Shown piece after piece: positions 1 through 8,170 of a DNA stretch of 64,000 nt. Made by a program: the position numbers and the translations under genes. Source of the stretch: Bordetella petrii (GTDB taxonomy: Bacteria; Pseudomonadota; Gammaproteobacteria; Burkholderiales; Burkholderiaceae_B); assembly GCF_000067205.1 (NCBI RefSeq), contig NC_010170.1:806001-870000 (forward strand), written 5' to 3'. Below the pieces are notes generated by a model. The model did no database searches and was not told where the DNA came from. It saw only the letters and a list, made by a program, of their open reading frames with translations. The stretch's first letter is position 1; every line of letters begins with the position of its first letter.

Positions 1-1
1 T

Positions 2-190
2 GTCAGCCTGGTGCAGGCCCGTGTCGACGACATCCAGGGCGTCGCCGTCGGCACGCTGTTCGTGCTGGCGCAAGGCACGGCCCCGGCTCTGGGGCAAGCC
101 CTGGCGGCGTTGGCCGCCCAAGACATATCTGTAGAAGAAATCGCACATGAGTCCGCAACTGATCGAACTGCTCGCCACCTCGCTGCTTGA
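2..190 (+). CDS. metN: MetN C-terminal fragment (D-methionine ABC importer ATPase)
   Basis: Only the last 62 codons lie in the window; the gene begins upstream of base 1. The visible part (VSLVQARVDDIQGVAVGTLF at the start) resembles the C-terminal NIL domain of MetN, which binds methionine and down-regulates transport in this family. The reading frame closes with TGA at 188-190, so it overlaps the start of metI by 44 bases, which suggests translational coupling. The assignment rests on this short tail plus the metI and metQ genes directly downstream. The ATPase domain cannot be inspected. Confidence 0.8.
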   Translation, partial: VSLVQARVDDIQGVAVGTLFVLAQGTAPALGQALAALAAQDISVEEIAHESATDRTARHLAA

Positions 191-800
191 CACCCTGTTG
201 CTGGTGGGCGTGCCCAGTCTCATCGCCGTGCTGGTGGGCATTCCCATGGGCGTGGTGCTGGTAGTTACGGCCCGCGGCGCCATGCTGCAGAACCTGGCCG
301 TCAACCGCTCGCTGGGGGCGGTGGTCAACATCACCCGTTCGGTGCCCTTCATCATCCTGATGGTGGCCATCATTCCGTTCACGCGGCTGATCGCGCAAAC
401 CTCGATCGGCACCACGGCGGCCATCGTGCCCCTGTCGGTGGCCGCCATTCCGTTCATGGCGCGCATTGCCGAGAACGCCATGCGCGAAGTGGATGCCGGC
501 TTGCTGACCGCCGCGCGTGCCATGGGCGCCAGCCCGCTGCAGATCATCATGAAAGTGCTGCTGCCCGAATCGCTGCCCGGCCTGGTGGCCGCCACCATCG
601 TCACCGTGATCAGCCTGATCGGCTACTCGGCCATGGCGGGCGCCATTGGCGGCGGCGGCCTGGGCGACCTGGGTATCCGCTACGGCTACCAGCGCTTCCT
701 GCCGGAAGTCATGCTGGCGGTGGTGGTGGTGCTGGTCGTGCTGGTGCAGGTCGTGCAGGGCTTCGGCGACTGGCTGGTACGCCGCATGTCGCACCGCTGA
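147..800 (+). CDS. metI: D-methionine ABC transporter permease MetI
   Basis: A 217-residue inner-membrane permease, the usual MetI length. It has about five hydrophobic segments and the cytoplasmic EAA loop (GLLTAARAMGASPLQIIMK, about residues 118-136) that docks on the ATPase. The motif GAIGGGGLGDLGIRYGYQRF near residue 170 is typical of MetI. It sits between the metN tail, which overlaps its start, and metQ 43 bases downstream, so the three form one import operon for D- and L-methionine. The ATG at 147 is the first start and gives a full-length family member. Confidence 0.93.
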   Translation: MSPQLIELLATSLLDTLLLVGVPSLIAVLVGIPMGVVLVVTARGAMLQNLAVNRSLGAVVNITRSVPFIILMVAIIPFTRLIAQTSIGTTAAIVPLSVAAIPFMARIAENAMREVDAGLLTAARAMGASPLQIIMKVLLPESLPGLVAATIVTVISLIGYSAMAGAIGGGGLGDLGIRYGYQRFLPEVMLAVVVVLVVLVQVVQGFGDWLVRRMSHR

Positions 801-843
801 ACTGAATTCACGCCACGTTTTTTCACCTGGAATCTCACGCAAC

Positions 844-1641
844 ATGAGCATCACGTTCTTCAAGTCGCTGGCCGCGCTGACCCTGGGCGCCGCCGTTTTC
901 GCGCAACCCGCGCTGGCGCAGGACAAGCCGCTGAAAGTCGGCGTGACCGCCGGGCCGCACGCGCAGATTTTCGAAGTGGTCAAGCAAGAGGCCGCCAAGC
1001 AGGGAGTGAAGGTCGAGATCATCGAGTTCAGCGACTATGTGCAGCCCAATGCGGCGCTGTCGGCCGGCGACCTGGACATGAACAGCTACCAGCACCAGCC
1101 CTACCTGGACGCCGCCAATGCCGACCGCGGCTACAAGCTGGCCAGCATTGCCAAGACGGTGATTTTTCCCATTGGCATCTACAGCAAGAAGGTAAAGAGC
1201 CTGGACGAGCTGAAGCCGGGCGCCCAGATCGGCATTCCCAATGACCCCACCAACGGCGGCCGGGCCCTGTTGCTGCTGCAGGCCCAGGGGCTGATCAAGC
1301 TGAACCCGGATGCCGGCCTGAAGGCCACGCCCATCGACGTGGTGGAAAATCCGCGCAAACTGCGCTTCGTGGAACTGGACGCGGCCCAGCTGCCGCGTTC
1401 GCTGGACGACACCGATGCGTCGGCCGTGAACACCAACTTCGCGCTGGAAGCCGGCCTGGACCCCAACAAGGACGCCATCGCCCGCGAATCGGCCGATTCT
1501 CCGTACGCCAACGTGCTGGCGGTGCGCGAACAGGACAAGAACCGCGCCGACCTGCAAAAGCTGGTGGGCATCTACCAGAGCCCGGTCGTGAAGGCCTTCA
1601 TCGCCGAAAAATTCAAGGGCGCGGTGGTAGCCGCCTGGTAA
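844..1641 (+). CDS. metQ: Methionine-binding periplasmic protein MetQ
   Basis: A 265-residue substrate-binding protein of the NlpA/MetQ family. Residues 1-25 form a signal peptide ending PALA, followed by mature KPLKVGVTAGPHAQIFEVVK and later SYQHQPYLDAANADRG, both typical MetQ segments. Many MetQ proteins are lipoproteins, but here no cysteine lies near the cleavage site, so the protein is probably soluble in the periplasm. An open frame continues upstream to 646, but the ATG at 844 starts exactly at the signal peptide and avoids overlap with metI. It is the third gene of the metNIQ operon. Confidence 0.93.
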   Translation: MSITFFKSLAALTLGAAVFAQPALAQDKPLKVGVTAGPHAQIFEVVKQEAAKQGVKVEIIEFSDYVQPNAALSAGDLDMNSYQHQPYLDAANADRGYKLASIAKTVIFPIGIYSKKVKSLDELKPGAQIGIPNDPTNGGRALLLLQAQGLIKLNPDAGLKATPIDVVENPRKLRFVELDAAQLPRSLDDTDASAVNTNFALEAGLDPNKDAIARESADSPYANVLAVREQDKNRADLQKLVGIYQSPVVKAFIAEKFKGAVVAAW

Positions 1642-1647
1642 GGCTTT

Positions 1648-1676
1648 TTGACAGCCCGGCCCAAGTGCGTCATAAT
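1648..1676 (+). promoter_or_regulatory. sigma-70-type promoter of tRNA-Lys(UUU)
   Basis: A consensus -35 TTGACA (1648-1653) is followed after 17 bases by CATAAT (1671-1676), 14 bases before the first base of the tRNA. Hexamers, spacing and position all fit a strong housekeeping promoter. The elements start only seven bases after the metQ stop codon. Confidence 0.75.
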
Positions 1677-1690
1677 CTCGCGCTTCGGTC

Positions 1691-1766
1691 GGGTCGTTAG
1701 CTCAGTTGGTAGAGCAGCGGACTTTTAATCCGTTGGTCGCGCGTTCGAGTCGCGCACGACCCACCA
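1691..1766 (+). tRNA. tRNA-Lys (anticodon UUU)
   Basis: The acceptor stem GGGTCGT (1691-1697) pairs with ACGACCC (1756-1762), followed by discriminator A and an encoded CCA (1764-1766). The D arm, an anticodon loop reading CTTTTAA (anticodon TTT) and the TTCGAGTC T-loop region are all present, giving 76 bases. A second tRNA-Lys with anticodon CUU lies about 20 kb downstream. Confidence 0.96.
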
Positions 1767-1805
1767 CGAATACCCGGGCATCTTGCCCCAAGCATCAAAA
1801 TACTG

Positions 1806-1838
1806 GCGCCACCCCGCTTCTTGCCGGGTGGCGCTTTT
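1806..1838 (+). terminator. Intrinsic terminator after tRNA-Lys(UUU)
   Basis: The arms GCGCCACCC (1806-1814) and GGGTGGCGC (1826-1834) form a perfect 9-bp stem with an 11-base loop, followed by TTTT. It lies 40 bases after the tRNA and separates it from the thioesterase gene that converges from the other side. Confidence 0.75.
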
Positions 1839-1896
1839 GCTTGGGCCGCCTGGCAAGGCGGGGTGGTTTGGGTCGCCCGGCAAGGCCGGGTGGCGG

Positions 1897-2325
1897 TCAC
1901 CCGTCGGACGCCGGCCGGGCCGACGCCCGCACCGCAAATACCGCGTTCGCCTTCAGCATGACCTTGCCTTCCACTTGCAGCAGGCAGGTGGCGTAGAGCA
2001 GGCGGCGGCCTTGCTTGTCTATGGTTACGTGGGCCTCGAGCCAGTCGCCCGGCTTGACCGCGTTCAGGTACTCGACCGACATCTGCACGGTTACCACCGA
2101 CACCTGCGCCTGCTGCACGATGCAGTAGCCCAGCGCGGTGTCGGCCAGCGTGGCCAGCAGCCCGCCATGGGCGATGTTGTGCATGTTGGTATGCGGCTCG
2201 GCCACGCGCATGGCCAGTATGTTGCTGTCGGTGCGCCGGTAGAAGGCGCCCAGATCGGCCAGGTGGGTCATGAAGGGGCTGCTGGGACGCCAGGGCTCGA
2301 AACCGTCGGGTATGGATTGGGTCAT
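1897..2325 (-). CDS. PaaI-family hotdog thioesterase
   Basis: A 142-residue single-domain hotdog protein. The motif HNIAHGGLLATLADTALG (HGG followed by an acidic residue) is the active-site signature of PaaI/YbgC-type acyl-CoA thioesterases. The ATG at 2325 begins MTQSIPDGFEPWR, which fits the normal family length. An open frame extends to 2436, but that extra N-terminus is low-complexity and not hotdog-like. Substrate cannot be deduced: it stands alone between the tRNA terminator and the divergent modABC operon. The family hydrolyses acyl- or aryl-CoA thioesters in the cytoplasm. Confidence 0.82.
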   Translation of the reverse strand: MTQSIPDGFEPWRPSSPFMTHLADLGAFYRRTDSNILAMRVAEPHTNMHNIAHGGLLATLADTALGYCIVQQAQVSVVTVQMSVEYLNAVKPGDWLEAHVTIDKQGRRLLYATCLLQVEGKVMLKANAVFAVRASARPASDG

Positions 2326-2458
2326 GGAAAATAGCGGCAAATACGGCCCGCATGCCACGGATGCCGCGGCTGGGCCAACAGCGCACACAGTATCAGAAGC
2401 CACGGGGATGGCGGCGGGTTGACGCGCCGCAACCACGAACGCGCAAGCGGCCCGGAAT

Positions 2459-2484
2459 TCGTTATATAGTTCAGTTTATAGCGA
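2459..2484 (+). promoter_or_regulatory. Probable ModE operator upstream of modA
   Basis: The half-sites TCGTTATA (2459-2466) and TATAGCGA (2477-2484) form an inverted repeat with one mismatch. CGTTAT to ATAGCG spans 24 bases, the same span I recall for the E. coli modA operator of ModE (CGTTAT...ATAACG). It lies 25 bases before the modA start, where molybdate-bound ModE would block transcription. No modE gene is in the window. Confidence 0.7.
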
Positions 2485-2508
2485 GAGCCACTCGACACCG
2501 GAGCCGCG

Positions 2509-3267
2509 ATGCCCGTCCTGCGAATTGTTCTTGGCCTGGCTGCCGCCAGCGTGGCCGCGTCCGCTGTCGCGGGCGAGGTGCAGGTCGCCGTCGCGGCCAA
2601 TTTCACGGCCGCCATGCAGGCCATTGCGCGCCAGTTCGAGCAAGACACCGGCCACAAGGCGGTGGCGGCATTCGGCGCCACCGGCCAGTTCTATGCGCAA
2701 ATCAAGAACGGCGCGCCGTTCGAAGTGTTCCTGGCGGCCGACGACGTCCGCCCTGCGCGCCTGGAGGCCGAGCGGCAAACCGTGCCCGGTTCGCGCTTTA
2801 CTTATGCCACCGGCTCGCTGGCGCTATGGTCGGCACAGCCCGGCTATGTCGACGGCCAGGGCGCCGTGCTAAAGCAGAACGCGTTCCGCCACCTGGCCAT
2901 TGCCAATCCCAAGGCCGCGCCGTATGGGCTGGCGGCCACGCAGGTGCTGGACAGGCTGGGCCTGGCCGCCGCCGTCAAGCCCAAGATCGTGCAAGGGCAG
3001 AGCATTGCCCAGACCCAGCAGTTCGTGGCCTCGGGCAACGCCGAACTGGGTTTCGTCGCCCTGTCGCAGGTGTACAAAGACGGCCAGCTCAGCGCGGGCT
3101 CGGCCTGGCTGGTGCCGGGCGAACTGCACGACCCCATCAAACAGGACGCTGTTATTCTGGCAAAAGGCAAAGACAACCCCGCCGCCCAGGCGTTCGTCGA
3201 CTACCTGAAGGGTCCCAAGGCCGCGGCCATCATCAAGTCGTACGGCTACCAGGTCGCGGCGCAATAA
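2509..3267 (+). CDS. modA: Molybdate-binding periplasmic protein ModA
   Basis: A 252-residue periplasmic binding protein. A signal peptide of about 22 residues ends SAVA, followed by GEVQVAVAANFTAAMQAIA, a typical ModA N-terminus, and ATGQFYAQIKNGAPFEVFLA, the oxyanion-binding region. It captures molybdate (or tungstate) for the ModBC importer. GGAG lies just upstream of the ATG at 2509. It is the first gene of modABC and is preceded by a ModE-type operator, so it is probably repressed when molybdate is plentiful. The family and operon assignment are firm. Confidence 0.95.
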   Translation: MPVLRIVLGLAAASVAASAVAGEVQVAVAANFTAAMQAIARQFEQDTGHKAVAAFGATGQFYAQIKNGAPFEVFLAADDVRPARLEAERQTVPGSRFTYATGSLALWSAQPGYVDGQGAVLKQNAFRHLAIANPKAAPYGLAATQVLDRLGLAAAVKPKIVQGQSIAQTQQFVASGNAELGFVALSQVYKDGQLSAGSAWLVPGELHDPIKQDAVILAKGKDNPAAQAFVDYLKGPKAAAIIKSYGYQVAAQ

Positions 3268-3289
3268 CCACGAGGAGCCGTGCCGCCGC

Positions 3290-3967
3290 ATGCCCCTGGA
3301 CTCATCGGACCTGGCCGCCATCTGGCTGACCATCCAGCTGGCGTCGCTGACGACCCTGCTGTTGCTGCTGATAGGCACACCCATCGCCTGGTGGCTGGCG
3401 CGCACGCGTTCGCCCCTGAAAGGCCCTGTTGGGGCGGTGGTGGCCCTGCCATTGGTATTGCCGCCCACGGTGCTGGGCTTTTACCTGCTGGTGGTCATGG
3501 GGCCACAGGGGCCGGTAGGGCAGGCCACCCAGGCGCTCGGGCTGGGCGTATTGCCATTTACCTTTGCGGGCCTGGTGGTGGGCTCGGTGGTGTATTCGCT
3601 GCCTTTTGTGGTGCAGCCTTTGCAGAATGCCTTCGAAGCCATTGGCGCGCGCCCGCTCGAAGCGGCCGCCACCTTGCGCGCCAGCCCACGCGACTGCTTT
3701 TTCTCGGTGGTGCTGCCGCTGGCGCGGCCCGGGTTCATTACCGCGGGCATCCTGGGGTTCGCGCATACGGTGGGCGAGTTCGGGGTGGTGCTGATGATAG
3801 GTGGCAACATCGAGGGCCGCACGCGCGTGGTGTCGGTGCAGATCTACGACCACGTCGAGGCGCTGGAATATGCGCAGGCGCACTGGCTGGCTGGCGGCAT
3901 GGTTGCGTTCTCGTTCGTGGTGCTGTTGCTGCTTTATACGCGGCGGCGCGCCGCCACGGTGTGGTAG
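3290..3967 (+). CDS. modB: Molybdate ABC transporter permease ModB
   Basis: A 225-residue inner-membrane permease with about five hydrophobic segments. The EAA-loop region RPLEAAATLRASPRDCFFSV (about residues 121-140) and the C-terminal GEFGVVLMIGGNIEGRTRVV segment are characteristic of ModB. It starts 22 bases after modA with GAGGAG upstream and ends 4 bases before modC, so it is in the modABC operon. It forms the membrane channel for molybdate. Confidence 0.95.
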   Translation: MPLDSSDLAAIWLTIQLASLTTLLLLLIGTPIAWWLARTRSPLKGPVGAVVALPLVLPPTVLGFYLLVVMGPQGPVGQATQALGLGVLPFTFAGLVVGSVVYSLPFVVQPLQNAFEAIGARPLEAAATLRASPRDCFFSVVLPLARPGFITAGILGFAHTVGEFGVVLMIGGNIEGRTRVVSVQIYDHVEALEYAQAHWLAGGMVAFSFVVLLLLYTRRRAATVW

Positions 3968-3971
3968 CCCG

Positions 3972-5090
3972 ATGATGGCCGTGACGCAGCGCGTAGCAAA
4001 CGATACAACGGGCATCGAAGCGCGCTTGCGCGTGAACTACGCCGAATTCTCGCTGGAACTGGACCTGCGCCTGCCGGGCCGCGGCGTGACGGCGCTGTAC
4101 GGGCATTCGGGGTCGGGCAAGACCACCTGCCTGCGCGGCGTGGCCGGCCTGACGCCGGTGGCGCAAGGTTATCTGCGGGTCAACGGCGAGGTCTGGCTCG
4201 ACACCCAGGCCGGCATCAACGTGCCCACGCACCGGCGGGCCCTGGGTTATGTATTTCAAGAGGCCAGCCTGTTCCCGCACCTGACCGTGTTGCGCAACTT
4301 GCAGTTCGGCCTGACGCGGGTGCCGGCCGGGCAGCGCTGCGTCGACCTGGACCAGGCGGTTGAACTGCTGGGCATCGCGCACTTGCTGCGGCGCATGCCG
4401 GCCGGGTTGTCGGGCGGCGAGCGCCAGCGGGTGGGCATGGCGCGCGCGCTGCTTACCAGCCCGCGCCTGTTGCTGATGGATGAGCCGCTGGCGTCGCTGG
4501 ACGTCGCTCGCAAGCAAGAGATTCTGCCGTACCTGGAACGCCTGCACGGCGAGCTGGATATTCCCGTGCTGTACGTCAGCCATGCGCCGCAGGAAGTCGC
4601 GCGGCTGGCCGACCATCTGGTGCTGCTGGAAAACGGCCGCGCCACCGCCAGCGGCCCTATCGGGCAGATACTGTCGCGCCTGGACCTGCCGCTGGCGATG
4701 GGCGACGACGCATCGGTGATGGTGGCGGGGCACGTGGCGGACTTCGATCCGGCCTACCGGCTGATGTCGGTGCGCTTGCCCGGCAGCGCGTCCTGCCTGC
4801 GCACAGTGCACGACGGGCTGCCGGCCGGCCATGCGGCGCGGCTGGCCATCAAGGCGCGCGATGTCAGCGTGGCGCTGGAGCGCCCGCAGGGCAGCAGCAT
4901 CGTGAATGTGATTCCCGTGCGCGTGCTGGACATGGCGCCGGCGGACAACCCCGACCACATCCTGGTGCGCCTGGACGCCGACGGCACGGCGCTGCTGGCC
5001 CGCATCACGCGCTATTCGCGCGACCAGCTGAAGCTGGCGCCGGGCATGCCGGCGTGGGCGCAGATTAAGGCCGTGTCGGTACTGGGTTGA
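3972..5090 (+). CDS. modC: Molybdate ABC transporter ATPase ModC
   Basis: A 372-residue ATPase. The Walker A motif is GHSGSGKTT (residues 44-52), the signature is LSGGERQRVGMARALL, Walker B is LLLMDEPLASLD and the H-loop is YVSHAPQ. The C-terminal ~120 residues form the TOBE/MOP-like regulatory domain expected for ModC. Two adjacent ATGs (3972, 3975) both follow the modB stop; the first is used. An open frame continues upstream inside modB but is not homologous. It powers ModAB. The operon ends against a convergent LysR gene. Confidence 0.94.
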   Translation: MMAVTQRVANDTTGIEARLRVNYAEFSLELDLRLPGRGVTALYGHSGSGKTTCLRGVAGLTPVAQGYLRVNGEVWLDTQAGINVPTHRRALGYVFQEASLFPHLTVLRNLQFGLTRVPAGQRCVDLDQAVELLGIAHLLRRMPAGLSGGERQRVGMARALLTSPRLLLMDEPLASLDVARKQEILPYLERLHGELDIPVLYVSHAPQEVARLADHLVLLENGRATASGPIGQILSRLDLPLAMGDDASVMVAGHVADFDPAYRLMSVRLPGSASCLRTVHDGLPAGHAARLAIKARDVSVALERPQGSSIVNVIPVRVLDMAPADNPDHILVRLDADGTALLARITRYSRDQLKLAPGMPAWAQIKAVSVLG

Positions 5091-5117
5091 GCGGCGCGCG
5101 CCGCGGCGGCGGGCGGT

Positions 5118-6017
5118 TCAGGCAAACAGCTGCCGCATGTCCAGCCCGCGGATGATGGCCGCCGTGGCTTCGACCAGCGCCGGCAGCGGATGCCGCAACG
5201 GTGTGGCGAGCGTCAGGTTGTTCATGATGGTGGGGTCGACGATTTCCGAGCACACCAGGTAATTGCGCCCCGGCATATCGTGCAGGGCCGAGCGCGGCAG
5301 AATAGTGTAGAGCGTGTCCTGCGTCATGGTTTCCAGAATGGTGTGCACCACGTCGACCTCGGCGACGATGTCCAGCACTACGTCCAGGTCACGGCAGGTT
5401 TTGTCGACCAGCGCGCGTATGGTGTTGGGCACGCTGGGCAGCACCAGCGGATAGCGGCCCAAGTCGCGCGCGCGCACGCGCGCAGGCGGCAGGGGGCGGG
5501 ATGACCTGGCGTACGCCAGCACCAGGTCTTCGCGGTATACCGACTCGAACCGCACCAGCGTGGAAGGCGGCGGATCGTACAGCAGCGCCAGGTCGACGCG
5601 GTCTTTCGCCAGCCATTCGTTCATTTCAGAACTCAGGCCTTCGGCCAGCGTCAGCGCCGCCTCGGGATGCTGGCGCCGGAAGGCCTGCACGATTTGCGGC
5701 GCCAGCCGGCGCGCCACGCGGTGCGGCATGCCCAGCCGCACCTTGTCCTGCTCTGTAGACGCGTAGGCCCGCATGTCCTGCCGGGCGTGCTGGGCCAGGG
5801 CATCCAGCGCCTTGGCGTGCGCCAGGAAGCGCAGGCCCGCCGGCGTGGGTTCGACGCCGCGCCCGGTGCGCGCCAGCAGATGGTGGCGCAGTTCGGCCTC
5901 GAGCAGCTGGATCTGCCGGCTGAGCGATGGCTGCGACAGGCCCAGCACCTCGGCGGCGCGGGACAGGCTGCGCATCTCGCAGGCCATGATGAAGTAGCGG
6001 ATTTGTTTCAGATCCAT
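5118..6017 (-). CDS. LysR-family regulator, divergent from the amidohydrolase operon
   Basis: A 299-residue LysR-type regulator. The N-terminal winged helix is MDLKQIRYFIMACEMRSLSR followed by LGLSQPSLSRQIQLLE, and a periplasmic-binding-protein-like effector domain follows. The ATG at 6017 starts right at the helix-turn-helix; an upstream extension to 6140 is not conserved-looking. It is transcribed away from the amidohydrolase gene at 6125, with an imperfect palindrome in the shared gap, so it probably controls that operon and itself. The effector is unknown; a substrate or intermediate of the neighbouring catabolic pathway is likely. Confidence 0.88.
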   Translation of the reverse strand: MDLKQIRYFIMACEMRSLSRAAEVLGLSQPSLSRQIQLLEAELRHHLLARTGRGVEPTPAGLRFLAHAKALDALAQHARQDMRAYASTEQDKVRLGMPHRVARRLAPQIVQAFRRQHPEAALTLAEGLSSEMNEWLAKDRVDLALLYDPPPSTLVRFESVYREDLVLAYARSSRPLPPARVRARDLGRYPLVLPSVPNTIRALVDKTCRDLDVVLDIVAEVDVVHTILETMTQDTLYTILPRSALHDMPGRNYLVCSEIVDPTIMNNLTLATPLRHPLPALVEATAAIIRGLDMRQLFA

Positions 6018-6025
6018 AGCGGCAA

Positions 6026-6048
6026 TGGTATACGTTTTTTCTATATCA
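6026..6048. promoter_or_regulatory. Imperfect palindrome, candidate LysR box
   Basis: TGGTATA (6026-6032) and TATATCA (6042-6048) are inverted repeats with one mismatch around a 9-base T-rich spacer. The site lies 9 bases upstream of the LysR gene and 77 bases before the amidohydrolase start, a normal place for an autoregulatory LysR-family site. The assignment is from position and symmetry only. Confidence 0.4.
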
Positions 6049-6124
6049 GAAGTCAGCTTCCCGCCATTGCCGAGCGCGGGCGGGCTGCGCATCATGCGGG
6101 ATTCACGGTTATTCAGTTGCTTCC

Positions 6125-7006
6125 ATGCCTGATTGCGCACCTCCGCTAGCCCAGATCACGCCCGTCGGCCAAACGCTGCCGGCGCATGCCTGTGACAGCC
6201 ATTTCCACATTTTTGGCCCGGCAGACGTCTTTCCATATGCCGAGCAGCGTCCCTATACGCCGCCAGACGCGCCGTTCGAGCAATTGCGCCGCCTGCATCG
6301 GCAGCTGGGCATCAGCCGCGGCGTCATCGTGCAGCCGGGGTGCCATGGCTACGACATGGCGGCCACGCTGGATGCGCTGGACCGGGGCGCCGGCCAATAC
6401 CGTGCCGTGGCGCTGCTGGCGCCCGATGCCGACGAACGCCGCATCGCCGAGCTGGACCGCCGTGGCGTGCGAGGGGTGCGCTACAACTTCGTGGCGCATC
6501 TGGCCAACGCGGGTTGGGACGAACTGGCCGCGATGGCGCCGCGCATTGCGCCGTTCGGCTGGCATGTGTGCATCCATTCCGACCAGGCTTCACTGCCCGG
6601 ACTGCTGACGCGCCTGAAAACCCTGCCCGTGCCGTTCGTGATCGATCACATGGGGCGGGCGGCGGCCGCACAGGGCACCACCAGCGAGGCCTTCCGGGCC
6701 TTGCTCGCGCTGCGCGGGCACCCGGGCGCGTGGGTCAAGATCTCGGGGCTGGACCGGGTGTCCAGCAGTGGCGTGCGCCCCTTCCAAGATGGCGAGCCGC
6801 TGGTGTCCGCCTTGCTGGACGCCATGCCCGAGCGCCTGCTGTGGGGCACCGACTGGCCGCATCCCAATGTGGCCGGCGCCATGCCCGACGATGGCGAACT
6901 GCTCAACACCTTTCTGCGCCTGTGTCCCGATGCGGACCTGCGGCGCCAGATTCTGGTGGACAACCCCGACCGGCTCTATCGCTTCGAGTCCGTCGATTCC
7001 CCCTGA
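6125..7006 (+). CDS. Amidohydrolase-2 family hydrolase (PDC-lactonase-like)
   Basis: A 293-residue TIM-barrel amidohydrolase of the amidohydrolase-2 family. The N-terminal CDSHFHIFGPADVFPY carries the HxH metal or substrate motif, VIDHMGRA lies in the middle, and LLWGTDWPHPN supplies the conserved C-terminal Asp. The closest recalled family is 2-pyrone-4,6-dicarboxylate lactonase and related dicarboxylate lactonases, so it probably opens a lactone or cleaves a C-C or C-O bond in an organic-acid pathway. It is the first gene of a same-strand run that ends with a Bug receptor. The exact substrate cannot be deduced. Confidence 0.8.
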   Translation: MPDCAPPLAQITPVGQTLPAHACDSHFHIFGPADVFPYAEQRPYTPPDAPFEQLRRLHRQLGISRGVIVQPGCHGYDMAATLDALDRGAGQYRAVALLAPDADERRIAELDRRGVRGVRYNFVAHLANAGWDELAAMAPRIAPFGWHVCIHSDQASLPGLLTRLKTLPVPFVIDHMGRAAAAQGTTSEAFRALLALRGHPGAWVKISGLDRVSSSGVRPFQDGEPLVSALLDAMPERLLWGTDWPHPNVAGAMPDDGELLNTFLRLCPDADLRRQILVDNPDRLYRFESVDSP

Positions 7007-7026
7007 TTTCCCTGACGAGCACAAGC

Positions 7027-7584
7027 ATGGAACAAATGCTGATCAAATTTCCGGAAGAGACGATCGATGCCGCCACCCTGCGCGCCTTGCCGGGCGCCGG
7101 CCAGGGCAGTGCGTGGCTTTACCACGCGGCCGACCACACCGAAACCTATGCGTTGCTGGACACCCCGGCCGATCCGCAGGCCTTGCGCGACGCGCTGCGT
7201 GCCAGGCATCCGCGCGCGCAGGCAGTGGCGCTGGCGCTGACCACCGATGTCGCGGGGCAGGCCGCGGGCCAGCCGGCGCCGTGGTTCTATGTGGTGGAAA
7301 CCGATATCAAGGCGGGCGCGGAAATTGATTTCGACCGCTGGTACGAAGAAGAACACCTGCCCGGCCTGGCGGCGGTGCCGGGCACGGTGCGCGCGCGCCG
7401 CTACCTGGCCCGCGAGGGATCGCCGCGCTATTACGCCTGCTATGACCTGGCCAGCCGGGAAACCTTCGGTTCGCCGCCCTGGCTGGCGGTGCGAGCCACT
7501 GACTGGAGCAGCCGCGTGCGGCCCAATTTCATCAATACGAAGCGCACCATGTTCCGCCGGGCGCCCGTCAACCAGGAGACCTGA
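7027..7584 (+). CDS. DUF4286/EthD-like ferredoxin-fold protein
   Basis: A 185-residue protein whose second half, containing DFDRWYEEEHLPGLAAVPG and a later RYYACYDL, resembles dimeric alpha/beta-barrel proteins of the DUF4286/EthD type. These are small accessory or ring-modifying proteins found in degradation operons. The ATG at 7027 lies 20 bases after the amidohydrolase stop. It is followed 3 bases later by the carboxymuconolactone-decarboxylase-like gene, so the three are surely cotranscribed. No catalytic role is proven for this subfamily; function is inferred only from the operon. Confidence 0.6.
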   Translation: MEQMLIKFPEETIDAATLRALPGAGQGSAWLYHAADHTETYALLDTPADPQALRDALRARHPRAQAVALALTTDVAGQAAGQPAPWFYVVETDIKAGAEIDFDRWYEEEHLPGLAAVPGTVRARRYLAREGSPRYYACYDLASRETFGSPPWLAVRATDWSSRVRPNFINTKRTMFRRAPVNQET

Positions 7585-7587
7585 AGC

Positions 7588-8139
7588 ATGCCTCGCCTGA
7601 ATCCCCCGGACGTCGAGGGCATGTCGGCGCACCAGCGCCGCATTTACGACGCCATCGCCAGCGGCCCGCGCGGCCGCGTGCGCGGGCCGCTGGCGGTGTG
7701 GCTGCACCGCCCGGGCCTGGCCGAGCACGCGCAGGCGCTGGGCCAGTATTGCCGCTACGACTCGAGCCTGAGTCCGCGGCTGTCCGAGCTGGCCATCCTG
7801 ACCATGGCGGCCTGGTGGCGGTCGTCGTTCGAGTGGTGGGCCCATCAGCCCATTGCCGTCAAAGCGGGGCTGGATGCCGCCATTACCGAACAGATCCGCC
7901 TGGGCGACACGCCGTCTTTCCAGCAGGACGATGAATCGGTCGTGTACCGCTTCGTGCGCGCGCTGCTGGAAACCCGCCAGGTGCCCGACGAGCTGTACCA
8001 AGAGGCGGTGCGGGTGCTGGGCGCCGAGAGCGTGGTCGACCTGGTCGGCATCGCGGGCTACTACACGTTGATATCGATGACCATCAACGTCTTCGATATT
8101 CCGCCAGGCGATGGCAGCACGGTGCAGTTCGGGCGCTGA
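7588..8139 (+). CDS. Carboxymuconolactone decarboxylase-family protein
   Basis: A 183-residue all-helical protein of the CMD/AhpD superfamily. The central segment LSPRLSELAILTMAAWW followed by EWWAHQPIA has the E-x3-H arrangement of CMD-type proteins. It lacks the CxxC pair of the AhpD peroxidases, so a peroxidase role is unlikely. It probably acts on a lactone or carboxylated intermediate of the operon's pathway. The SD sequence AGGAGA lies upstream of the ATG at 7588. True gamma-carboxymuconolactone decarboxylase cannot be asserted, because no other protocatechuate gene is present. Confidence 0.75.
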   Translation: MPRLNPPDVEGMSAHQRRIYDAIASGPRGRVRGPLAVWLHRPGLAEHAQALGQYCRYDSSLSPRLSELAILTMAAWWRSSFEWWAHQPIAVKAGLDAAITEQIRLGDTPSFQQDDESVVYRFVRALLETRQVPDELYQEAVRVLGAESVVDLVGIAGYYTLISMTINVFDIPPGDGSTVQFGR

Positions 8140-8170
8140 GCCGCCGCAACCTTATGCAGAAGGAACAATC

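Noticed and set aside
1839..1896. Repeated GGCAAGGC/GGGTGG motifs after the tRNA terminator
   Set aside because: Only two or three short imperfect copies, explained by chance and by small stem-loops in GC-rich DNA.
3738..4958. 406-codon minus-strand ORF opposite modB and modC
   Set aside because: Composition is dominated by Arg, His, Gln and Ala without domains; the opposite strand carries modBC with intact motifs.
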